A stretch of 20,209 bases of DNA from JBBECF01 sp040881945. GTDB lineage: Bacteria > Pseudomonadota > Alphaproteobacteria > Dongiales > Dongiaceae. The stretch covers positions 1-20,209 of the forward strand of contig JBBECF010000129.1 in NCBI GenBank assembly GCA_040881945.1. Reading direction: 5' to 3'. The position numbers and the translations under genes were made by a program. Shown piece by piece: positions 13,798-20,209 of the stretch. A model generated the notes under the pieces. That model worked only from the letters and a program-made list of their open reading frames with translations, searched no databases and was not told the origin of the DNA. How positions within the stretch are numbered: position 1 is the stretch's first letter; each line of letters starts with the position of its first letter.

Positions 13798-15117
13798 ATG
13801 TCCACAATGATTAACCTGCAGCAGATTGAAGCCGCATTCGTCGACGACACGATCAAGGGCATGCCGGGCGGGATGACACCGGTACGCCTGGGCGACATCG
13901 GCATTCAGGGCTGGAACCTGTTGCGCGAGGATCTGCCGCTGCCCCTCGCCGTGCTCCATGATTCGGCGCTGCGCCACAACGGCGATTGGATGCGCCGCTT
14001 TCTGGCGGGATCCGGGGCCCGGATTTCGCCGCACGGCAAGACGACGATGAGCCCACAGCTCTTCAGCCAGCAGGTGAACGACGGCGCCTGGGCCATCACC
14101 CTGGGCTCGGTCCAGCAATTGCAGGTGGCTCGACATTTCGGGTTCGAGCGGGTCGTACTCGCCAACCAGTTGGTCGGCGCCCGGTCGATCCGGTTTGTCG
14201 TCGATGAGATCGCCCGAGATCCCGCGTTCGACTTCTACAGCTTCGTTGACTCGGTCGCCTCGGTCCAGCGACTGGCGGAAGCCGCGGGCTCGGCGCGGCT
14301 GGAGCGCCCGCTGCAGCTGATCGTCGAGGGCGGATTCACCGGGGGTCGCACGGGGTGCCGGACTTTCGACGAGGCGATGGCGGTTACCCGGGCCATAAAA
14401 CGCAACGCCCCTTACCTGTCGCTACGCGGTGTCGGCGGCTATGAGGGGTTGCTGCAAAGCGATGACGCGGAAACGACCGAAACGCGGGTCAACGAATTTC
14501 TCGACTACCTGGTCGATATTGCCATCGCCTGCGAACGCGAGGACTGCTTCGGGTCGGGCCAGGTCCTGCTGACCGCAGGCGGCTCATCCTTCTACGACCT
14601 GGTGGCGGCGCGATTTGCCGATGCGCGCATCAGCCGTGACCACATGGTTTTGACCCGCAGCGGTTGCTACCTGACACATGATTCGGGCTCCTATTTGGAA
14701 CGCTTCGCCCGGGTGCGGCATCGTACGCCGTCGGTGGACAATCTCGGATCGGGCCCAACGGCGGCGCTGGAGGTCTGGGCCTACGTGCAGTCGCGGCCAG
14801 AGCCGCGCAAGGCCCTCCTGACCGTAGGCAAGCGCGACATATCCTACGACTCGCGCCTGCCGCAGCCGCTAAAGTGGCTGCGCCCGTCCCCGCGGGCGAA
14901 GGCCGCCGACATCGAGGCCATTCCGGCGGGTCACGTTGTCACCGCGCTCAACGATCAGCACTGCCACTTGAGCATCCCGGAGGATAGCCCGCTTGCCGTC
15001 GGCGACATGGTGGCCTTTGGGATTTCGCATCCGTGCACGACCTTCGACAAGTGGCAACTCATATGCGTCGTCAACGACGACTATGACATCGTCTCCGCCG
15101 TTCGAACCTATTTTTGA
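13798..15117 (+). CDS. D-threonine aldolase/D-serine dehydratase-like PLP enzyme
   Basis: The 439-residue fold-type-III (alanine-racemase-like) PLP enzyme has its cofactor lysine at K81 in ISPHGKTTMSPQL. A C-terminal domain carries NDQHCHL (388-391 region) and the metal-binding H-x-C at H411/C413 in ISHPCTTFDKW. This layout matches the amino-acid deaminase group that contains D-serine dehydratase, D-threonine aldolase and 3-hydroxyaspartate dehydratases, which need a divalent metal next to PLP. It likely removes ammonia from, or cleaves, a beta-hydroxy-D-amino acid. The ATG at 13798 is used; another at 13807 is possible, and neither has a strong ribosome-binding site. It probably begins a rightward unit with the flavoprotein and RraA-like genes. 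Confidence 0.82.
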   Translation: MSTMINLQQIEAAFVDDTIKGMPGGMTPVRLGDIGIQGWNLLREDLPLPLAVLHDSALRHNGDWMRRFLAGSGARISPHGKTTMSPQLFSQQVNDGAWAITLGSVQQLQVARHFGFERVVLANQLVGARSIRFVVDEIARDPAFDFYSFVDSVASVQRLAEAAGSARLERPLQLIVEGGFTGGRTGCRTFDEAMAVTRAIKRNAPYLSLRGVGGYEGLLQSDDAETTETRVNEFLDYLVDIAIACEREDCFGSGQVLLTAGGSSFYDLVAARFADARISRDHMVLTRSGCYLTHDSGSYLERFARVRHRTPSVDNLGSGPTAALEVWAYVQSRPEPRKALLTVGKRDISYDSRLPQPLKWLRPSPRAKAADIEAIPAGHVVTALNDQHCHLSIPEDSPLAVGDMVAFGISHPCTTFDKWQLICVVNDDYDIVSAVRTYF

Positions 15118-15319
15118 CCGATTGGCGCGGGTCCCACATGATGATGCTGTTCGACCAAAGGCGCGCCAAGTTGGGAGCAGACATGCCGGCGGCGAGCACG
15201 CCCGCCGCGCGGTCGGAATGGCGTCGCTGCCACACGGCGTAAGCATCGAGGTCGAGCCCATCGTCGAAGTCCGACCGGCCTGTCACAATTAGATCTTCGT
15301 TCGAGGAAACTCCGCCCCC
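15118..15319. other. 202-bp spacer before the flavoprotein gene
   Basis: No terminator with a T-tract and no clear promoter are seen. A 34-codon frame (15138-15242) has no recognisable motif. GAGGAAA at 15303-15309 is the ribosome-binding site for the downstream gene. Confidence 0.4.
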
Positions 15320-17512
15320 ATGCCCCGTGATCCGCGACACGATCCGCTGTTCGAGCCCATTCGGATCGGTCCGAAGACGCTGAAGAACCGCCTTTATCAG
15401 GTGCCGCAATGCACCGGCGCGGGCGTCCTCAAGCCGGGGGCAAACGCGATGCACCGCGCCGTCAAGGCCGAAGGCGGATGGGGCGGCATCTGCACCGAGT
15501 CCTGTTCCATCCACCCGGAGGTGAACCAGTCGACTTCGACCTGCACGACGATTTGGGATGAGGGCGACGTCATCAACCACCGCTATATGACCGACGAGGT
15601 GCACAAGTGGGGCGCTCTCGCCGGAATCGAGCTCGGCGCCGGTGGCATAAAGGACAATTTGGCGACCCGCTACGTCGCCGCGGCCTTCGACCGCTTTCCG
15701 TCGTCTTCGATCCCTAAGATCTACACTTACGAAGCGAACGAAGACGACATCAAGCGGATCATGCAGATGTACGCCGAAGCGGCGCAGCGCGCCGTCGACG
15801 CGGGCTTCGACATACTCTACGTCCACGCCGCGGCCGGCGTGTTTCCGGCCCACGCCCTGTCCCGCCATTTCAATCGACGGACCGACAAATACGGCGGTTC
15901 CTTCGAGAACCGCGCCCGCTTCTGGATCGAGGCACTTGAAACCCTTCGGCGCGTCGCCGGCGATCATTGCGCGGTCGCTACGCGCATCGCCATCGACGAT
16001 CTCGCCGGGCCGTGGGGAATCGAGATGCATGACGAGGGGCTTCGCTGGGTCGAACTGGCGACGCGTCTGGGCTTGGTTGACCTGTGGGACGTCATCATTG
16101 GCGGTGCCGGGCACGACGCCTGGGGCGAGGATTCCGGACCCTCGCGCTTCTACAAGAGCAATCACCAGGCGCCGTGGAACGGCGAGGTGAAACGGATCGC
16201 CAAGGCTCCGGTCGTGGGCGTCGGGCGCTTCACCGATCCCGACGAGATGGTCAGGGTCCTTCGCCAGGGTCAGCTGGACATCATCGGTTGCGCCCGGCCG
16301 TCGATCGCCGATCCCTGGTTGCCACGCAAGATCGACGAGGGCCGCTCGGACGAGATTTGCGAATGCATCGGCTGCAACATTTGCATCTCGCGTTTCAACC
16401 TGAACAGCACCATCGTCTGCACCCAGAATCCCACGGCGATGGAGGAATATCGTCGGGGCTGGCATCCGGAGCTGTTCGCGCCGACGCCGGCGCCCAAGCA
16501 GGTTCTGGTGATCGGCGCCGGCCCCTCGGGGCTCGAATGCTCGCGCATACTCGGGCTGCGCGGCTATTCCGTCGATCTGTGCGAAGCCGACGAGACGCTG
16601 GGCGGCCATCTGCGTGACGTCGTCAAGCTGCCCGGGTTGGCGGAATGGAACCGCGTCGTCACCTACCGAGAATCGCAATTGAGCCGAATGACGAACGTGA
16701 GAATCCTGCGCGGAACCGGCAAGGTCACCGCGGAAGACATCCTCGAATACGGCGCGTCCCATGTCGTGCTCGCCACCGGCGCCCATTGGGTCGGCAATGG
16801 GCTGGGAGCGTCCGGGCCGGACCCCATCGCCGGCGCCGACATGTCCATGTCGTACTGCGTCACCCCGGAGCAGTTCTTCGCCGGCAAGGCCGTGGGCAAC
16901 CGCGTGGTGGTTCTGGATTCCGACGGTTACTTCATGGCCTCGAGCCTAGCCGAGGTGCTGGCCGATAGGGGCAAGACGGTCACGATCGTGACTCAGCTTG
17001 AGACACTGGCGCCGATGATGGAGCTGACTCTCGAAAGCTCCAATTTCAGGCGGATGATCCGCGAGAAGGGAATTCAGTCGCGAACGGCGCATTGGGTCTC
17101 GAGAATTAATGCGACCAACCACGGGGCGGAGGTCGCCATTTACGACCTCTATGGCGATGGCTCACGGCGCACCACCCGGCCGGAACGGGGTGTTTACCCT
17201 CGCCGCCTCGGGGAAACGGTCGAGACGCTTGAATGCGATACGATCATCCTGTGCACGGCGCGGGAGTCCAATACCGAACTGTTTGACGGCCTCATGTCGC
17301 GCCGAGACGTGTGGACGCCGAAGGGCATCGACGTGGTCGTCCGCTCCGGCGACTGCCTGGTCCCGCGATATCTTGCCGACGCGATCTTTGATGGCCACCG
17401 CATTGCCCGCGAATTCGAAAGTCCGAACCCGGAGCGACCGCGGGCGATCATTCGCGAACGGCAGATCTGGAACCATGAGGTGTTTCCCAAGATCGGCGAT
17501 CGCGTGCTCTAG
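15320..17512 (+). CDS. Trimethylamine-dehydrogenase-family FMN/4Fe-4S oxidoreductase
   Basis: The 730-residue product has the length and layout of trimethylamine dehydrogenase (TMADH). An old-yellow-enzyme-like TIM barrel spans about 1-340, a 4Fe-4S site 349-367, and a flavin/ADP-binding domain 395-730 with VLVIGAGPSG. Cys31 in VPQCTGAG matches the cysteine that covalently holds FMN. Cluster ligands C349, C352, C355 and C367 are intact. The TMADH catalytic Asp and one bowl Trp are kept in AWGEDSGPSR (W268, D271). The other active-site positions differ: Tyr60 is Ser61, Tyr169 is His169, His172 is Ala172 and Trp355 is Phe359. It should still oxidise a C-N or C-H bond and pass electrons to an ETF-like carrier, but not act on trimethylamine. 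The TMADH comparison is from memory. The ATG at 15320 has GAGGAAA upstream. Confidence 0.85.
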   Translation: MPRDPRHDPLFEPIRIGPKTLKNRLYQVPQCTGAGVLKPGANAMHRAVKAEGGWGGICTESCSIHPEVNQSTSTCTTIWDEGDVINHRYMTDEVHKWGALAGIELGAGGIKDNLATRYVAAAFDRFPSSSIPKIYTYEANEDDIKRIMQMYAEAAQRAVDAGFDILYVHAAAGVFPAHALSRHFNRRTDKYGGSFENRARFWIEALETLRRVAGDHCAVATRIAIDDLAGPWGIEMHDEGLRWVELATRLGLVDLWDVIIGGAGHDAWGEDSGPSRFYKSNHQAPWNGEVKRIAKAPVVGVGRFTDPDEMVRVLRQGQLDIIGCARPSIADPWLPRKIDEGRSDEICECIGCNICISRFNLNSTIVCTQNPTAMEEYRRGWHPELFAPTPAPKQVLVIGAGPSGLECSRILGLRGYSVDLCEADETLGGHLRDVVKLPGLAEWNRVVTYRESQLSRMTNVRILRGTGKVTAEDILEYGASHVVLATGAHWVGNGLGASGPDPIAGADMSMSYCVTPEQFFAGKAVGNRVVVLDSDGYFMASSLAEVLADRGKTVTIVTQLETLAPMMELTLESSNFRRMIREKGIQSRTAHWVSRINATNHGAEVAIYDLYGDGSRRTTRPERGVYPRRLGETVETLECDTIILCTARESNTELFDGLMSRRDVWTPKGIDVVVRSGDCLVPRYLADAIFDGHRIAREFESPNPERPRAIIRERQIWNHEVFPKIGDRVL

Positions 17513-17577
17513 CGCCGGCGGTCCGGGCGATCGAGGCACCGATCGCACGATGGCAGACATCAGGAAGGAAACCGTCC

Positions 17578-18303
17578 ATGAGTGCCATGCCGCTTTCGGA
17601 TGAAACGAGGAAACTGTTGTCGCGCATCAGCACGGCAACGCTGACCTCACAGCTGCTCGCGCGCGGCCTGCGCAATACCTTCATGCAGAAGGTCTTTCGA
17701 CTGACATCTGGCGGCCCGACGATGGTGGGCGAGGCGTTCACGCTGCGCTACATTCCGTCGCGGGAGGACATCGACATTTCCGCCGTGTTCGAGGATCACG
17801 AGCATCCTCAGCGCAAGGCCGTCGAAACGGTGCCGCCCGGCCATGTTCTGGTCCTCGATTGTCGGCAGGACAATCGCGCCGCCGCGGCGGGCAGCATTCT
17901 CCTCACACGCATGATGGTCCGGGGCGCCGCCGGCGTCGTCACGGACGGCGGGCTGCGCGACTCGCCGACGATCGAGAAGCTCGACTTTCCCGTCTATTGT
18001 TCGGGACGCGCCGCACCGACCAACCTGACGCGGCATCATGCGGTTGACATCAACGTGCCAATCGGCTGCGGCGAGGTTCCCGTCTATCCGAACGACATAA
18101 TGGTTGGGGACGACGAAGGCGTGGTTGTCATTCCCCGCCATCTCGCCGACGAGGTCGCCCGCGACGGCTACGAGCAGACGCTGATGGAGAACTTCGTGAC
18201 CGAACGCGTGATGGCCGGCCAGTCGATCTTTGGGCTGTATCCGCCCGATGCGCAAGCGCTCGAGGCGTTCAGGGCGTGGCGGCAGAGCCGCGGCGTAATC
18301 TGA
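17578..18303 (+). CDS. RraA-like/HMG-aldolase-family protein
   Basis: The 241-residue protein belongs to the RraA fold. That fold covers the RNase E inhibitor RraA and class II pyruvate aldolases (4-hydroxy-4-methyl-2-oxoglutarate/4-carboxy-4-hydroxy-2-oxoadipate aldolase). The core is GSILLTRMMVRGAAGVVTDG followed by GLRDSPTI, with the Arg-Asp pair at R127/D128 used by the aldolases to bind pyruvate and metal. A catabolic aldolase or decarboxylase role fits its place 65 bp after the flavoprotein gene better than RNase control. The ATG at 17578 has AGGAAGGAAA just upstream. Whether all aldolase residues, including the acidic one from the neighbouring subunit, are kept cannot be settled by eye. 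Confidence 0.8.
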   Translation: MSAMPLSDETRKLLSRISTATLTSQLLARGLRNTFMQKVFRLTSGGPTMVGEAFTLRYIPSREDIDISAVFEDHEHPQRKAVETVPPGHVLVLDCRQDNRAAAAGSILLTRMMVRGAAGVVTDGGLRDSPTIEKLDFPVYCSGRAAPTNLTRHHAVDINVPIGCGEVPVYPNDIMVGDDEGVVVIPRHLADEVARDGYEQTLMENFVTERVMAGQSIFGLYPPDAQALEAFRAWRQSRGVI

Positions 18304-18339
18304 CGGCCCAGTGCCTCGACCCTGAGTATCCGGCGCCCG

Positions 18340-19239
18340 TCAACGGCCGGACGGCGCGCCGGCATAGGGCGGTTCGGGTAGACCCTGCACCCCGGCTTCG
18401 ACCGCGAACAGGCTGCCGGCCATCGGCTGGTCGGAAAGATCGATTCCTTCCGGCCGGATCGACGTGACGTAGATCGTCTCCAGGCGCGAGCCGCCAAAGG
18501 CGAGCATGCTGGGCTTCGCCACGGGAAGCGCGATGCGCCGATCCACCTTCCCCTTTGGCGTGAACCGCACCAGTTCCCAGCCGTCGTTCGCCGCCATCCA
18601 ATAGCAGCCGTCCGCGTCGACGGCGCCGCCGTCGGGTCGGCCCGGCATGCCGTGGGTATCGCAGAAAACCCGCCGGTTGAAGATATCGCCGGTCCCGGGA
18701 TCGAGATCCCACGCCCAGATGGTACGCACCGCGGCGTGGGAGTCGGAATGAAAGAGCGTGCCGCCGTCGGGCGAGAACGCCAGTCCGTTCGAGACGATCA
18801 GGCCGCGGACCATGGGACTGCAATTTCGGTCGGCATCGACGCGATAGAGCGTGCCGGACGGCTGCGTCGGATCCGGGGGCTCCGCCATGCTGCCGACCCA
18901 GAATCGCCCGGCCCGATCGCAGCGGCCGTCGTTCAGGCGATTGTGGGGCAAGTCCGGCTCCGGCTGCGCAAGCCGTGTCAATGTGCCGTCCTCGAGGTCG
19001 AAACGGTGGATCCCCGACTTCAGCGCGGCGAGCACGGCACGATCGTCCCACAGCGCGAAAGAGCCGATCGGCTCCGGCAGGGTCCAGACGCGGTTCTCTC
19101 CGCTCGACGGATCGAACCGATTCAATCGGCCGACCGGAATGTCGATCCAGTAGAGCGCCGAGGCCTTGGCGCACCAGACCGGGCATTCGCCCAGCGCCGC
19201 CCGAATATCGAGCACGCACTCGACGGAAAGCCGACTCAT
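18340..19239 (-). CDS. SMP-30/gluconolactonase-family sugar lactonase
   Basis: The 299-residue six-bladed beta-propeller hydrolyses aldono- or aldaro-lactones using a divalent metal. The metal ligands are all identifiable: E18 in GECPVW, N103 in HNRLNDG, N151 in VSNGLAFSPDG and D203 in RPDGGAVDADG. This numbering is almost the same as in human SMP-30 (E18, N154, D204). The ATG at 19239 is preferred. The in-frame extension up to 19308 reads like the decayed ATPase remnant beside it, and GGAG lies about ten bases before 19239. It is convergent with the RraA-like gene (36-bp gap). It is a good partner for the Udh-like enzyme, whose product is a lactone. Confidence 0.87.
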   Translation of the reverse strand: MSRLSVECVLDIRAALGECPVWCAKASALYWIDIPVGRLNRFDPSSGENRVWTLPEPIGSFALWDDRAVLAALKSGIHRFDLEDGTLTRLAQPEPDLPHNRLNDGRCDRAGRFWVGSMAEPPDPTQPSGTLYRVDADRNCSPMVRGLIVSNGLAFSPDGGTLFHSDSHAAVRTIWAWDLDPGTGDIFNRRVFCDTHGMPGRPDGGAVDADGCYWMAANDGWELVRFTPKGKVDRRIALPVAKPSMLAFGGSRLETIYVTSIRPEGIDLSDQPMAGSLFAVEAGVQGLPEPPYAGAPSGR

Positions 19240-19244
19240 GAGGC

Positions 19245-19562
19245 GCGCTCCGCCGCGGCTTGCCTCAATGTGGTGGCGCAGCCAGGCCGGCCAGCGCCGC
19301 CGCGGCAAAGTCGCAATTCAGGCCTCGGCACCGCGGCAATGTGCTGGCGCGTATGGAGACGCGGACCGAGTGAAGAAAAGGGACCTTGGAAAATCATCCG
19401 GATTCCCTGCCAATGCGGGCGGATTTGTCGCAGTCGAAGGCCGGCTGGATCAACCGAGCGATGGTCGCCAGCATGGCATTGTATCCGATCCGCCGTCGGG
19501 TCGAACATGCCCAGGACGCGGCGTCCGACCCTTGTCTTATTCGAGGCGCCAGAAATCAAGTG
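19245..19562 (-). pseudogene. Remnant of a DppF-like ABC transporter ATPase
   Basis: A minus-strand frame (codons within 19320-19562) aligns without gaps, over about 70 residues, to the second ATPase half encoded at 6332-8083. Matching landmarks are a decayed Walker A (SGASNKTRVGR against GSGKTTLGR), PT in the next strand, VD-A-L, and a well-kept Q-loop region RMIFQGPFSSLGPR against RMIFQDPYSSLNPR. After a frameshift and a short deletion, WPAWLRHHIEASRGGAR in the next frame resembles the segment leading to the FSGGQRQR signature. Stretches before Walker A and after the signature are missing, so it cannot be functional. It lies directly upstream of the lactonase gene, in the same direction, as the end of a lost transporter operon. 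Confidence 0.7.
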
Positions 19563-19676
19563 GGCGCAACGGGCCGCCAAGTATGAACATGCAAGCCACA
19601 GCAGCTCGCATTGAAACAATCACTGACCTCAGGGGCAAGCTCGCGGGGATCCTCAAGCCGGCCTCGGAAAGCAAGA

Positions 19677-19704
19677 AGCCCTTCCCAGTTTCCCGGGAAG
19701 GGCT
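19677..19704 (-). terminator. Hairpin downstream of the tRNA fragment
   Basis: AGCCCTTCCC and GGGAAGGGCT form a perfect 10-bp stem with an eight-base loop. On the minus strand it lies 14 bp after the CCA end of the tRNA-fMet fragment and is followed by TTCTTGCTTT. It is best read as the original terminator of that tRNA gene. The weak T-tract makes this less certain. Confidence 0.55.
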
Positions 19705-19718
19705 CGAGCAAATAAAGC

Positions 19719-19761
<43 letters not shown>

Positions 19762-19838
19762 AACTCCGCCGCAATTCCGCGTGAGTCCACGAAACGACGC
19801 AAGAGTCTAACAACTTGAAATCGTATGTAATTTTTCTA

Positions 19839-19863
19839 GCGACCTTCAGGGTGATGGCCCGAC
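19839..19863 (-). pseudogene. Second tRNA-fMet-like fragment (anticodon arm)
   Basis: On the minus strand this reads GTCGGGCCATCA followed by CCCTGAAGGTCGC. It can fold a 5-bp stem with a seven-base loop and matches about 19 of 25 bases of the fMet anticodon arm plus variable region. The last 12 bases (CCTGAAGGTCGC) recur exactly in the fragment at 19719-19761, 94 bp away. D-arm and T-arm are absent. Confidence 0.35.
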
Positions 19864-19998
19864 ATTCCGCGCTTCTGACGGCGCGGAGACGGTGGCCGCA
19901 GGTTCCGCCTCAAAACCGAAGACGGTCGTCATAACGGATGATGCGCGAGAGATACTCAGAGATAGCCTTAATGGGCCAATTTGCTCCATTATGCGGGG

Positions 19999-20209
19999 AT
20001 GGCTACCCAACTCCGCACTCCTCGTCTCGCCGTACTGATCGATGCCGACAACACGTCATCCCGGATCGCACCTGGCCTATTTCAAGAAATAGCCACGATT
20101 GGTGAGGCGAGTGTCCGCCGGATTTATGGGGACTTTTCAGGGACGAAACTCAAATCGTGGGCCGGCGTCTTGTCAACCCATGCAATCATGCCGCACCAGA
20201 ATTTCGCCA
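19999..20209 (+). CDS. NYN-domain (LabA/DUF88-like) protein, 5' part
   Basis: Seventy codons are visible before the window ends, with no stop. The product opens MATQLRTPRLAVLIDADNTS, where IDADN carries the first acidic residues of the NYN/PIN-type nuclease fold. It continues with EIATIGEASVRRIYGDF and a later WAGVLSTHAIMPHQNFA, all characteristic of the widespread bacterial LabA-like/DUF88 proteins, thought to be RNA-binding or RNA-cleaving. A C-terminal OST-HTH-type domain often follows in this family but cannot be seen. The ATG at 19999 has only a weak GCGGGG before it. It is separated from the catabolic locus by the tRNA scar and is probably unrelated to it. Confidence 0.75.
   Translation, partial: MATQLRTPRLAVLIDADNTSSRIAPGLFQEIATIGEASVRRIYGDFSGTKLKSWAGVLSTHAIMPHQNFA

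Noticed and set aside
15138..15242. 34-codon frame between the PLP enzyme and the flavoprotein
   Set aside because: No ribosome-binding site, no motif and an Ala/Arg-rich composition; best treated as chance.
15071..16786. 571-codon minus-strand open frame
   Set aside because: It is antisense to the TMADH-like gene, which has intact cofactor motifs. No recognisable domain is seen in the antisense product.
19240..19308. Longer N-terminus for the SMP-30-like lactonase
   Set aside because: The extra 23 residues do not match the family and instead resemble a frameshifted part of the ATPase remnant.

Overview
The window (about 20.2 kb, GC roughly in the low-to-mid 60s by eye) looks like chromosome from an alphaproteobacterium, probably Rhodospirillales or Rhizobiales. 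The reasons are the GC-rich third positions, the frequent GTG/TTG starts, rhizobial-type binding-protein transporter genes, and a 3' fragment of an alphaproteobacterial-style initiator tRNA. No rRNA, CRISPR array, IS transposase or integrase is visible.

Layout. (1) 1-2340: housekeeping edge, with a leftward trxB-lysR pair (1110-220 and 2129-1152). To its left is a gene-free end carrying a CTGC-N3-GCAG palindrome; to its right are two hairpins. (2) 2340-2675: a lower-GC gene-poor gap. (3) 2676-19239: a 13-gene catabolic locus made of an amidohydrolase-type lactonase, a DapA/KdgD-family lyase, a FadR-type GntR regulator, a uronate-dehydrogenase-like enzyme, a four-gene Dpp/Opp-type ABC importer, a SelA/DgaE-like PLP ammonia-lyase, a D-threonine-aldolase/D-serine-dehydratase-like PLP enzyme, a trimethylamine-dehydrogenase-family flavoprotein, an RraA/HMG-aldolase-like protein and an SMP-30-type lactonase. 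(4) 19240-19998: a decayed stretch with a frameshifted remnant of another DppF-like ATPase, a terminator-like hairpin, and the 3' half of a tRNA-fMet. (5) 19999-20209: the start of a NYN/LabA-like gene cut by the window edge.

How the genes may work together (inference). The importer would bring in a sugar-acid-like or glycosidic compound. The Udh-like enzyme and the two lactonase-type proteins fit oxidation of a uronate to an aldarate via its lactone. The DapA-like and RraA-like proteins fit breakdown of the resulting keto-deoxy acids. The two PLP enzymes and the TMADH-like enzyme would break C-N bonds, which suggests a nitrogen-containing sugar acid or hydroxy-amino acid. No sugar kinase is present, so a non-phosphorylated route is likely.

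The strongest unexpected signals are three. Four related 16-bp sites (core GACAA) lie upstream of the catabolic and transport units and probably bind the local GntR regulator. The full-length TMADH homologue keeps its cofactor ligands but has lost the Tyr and His of the catalytic triad and two of three substrate-bowl aromatics. The tRNA and ATPase remnants mark the right-hand side of the locus as a recombination hotspot.
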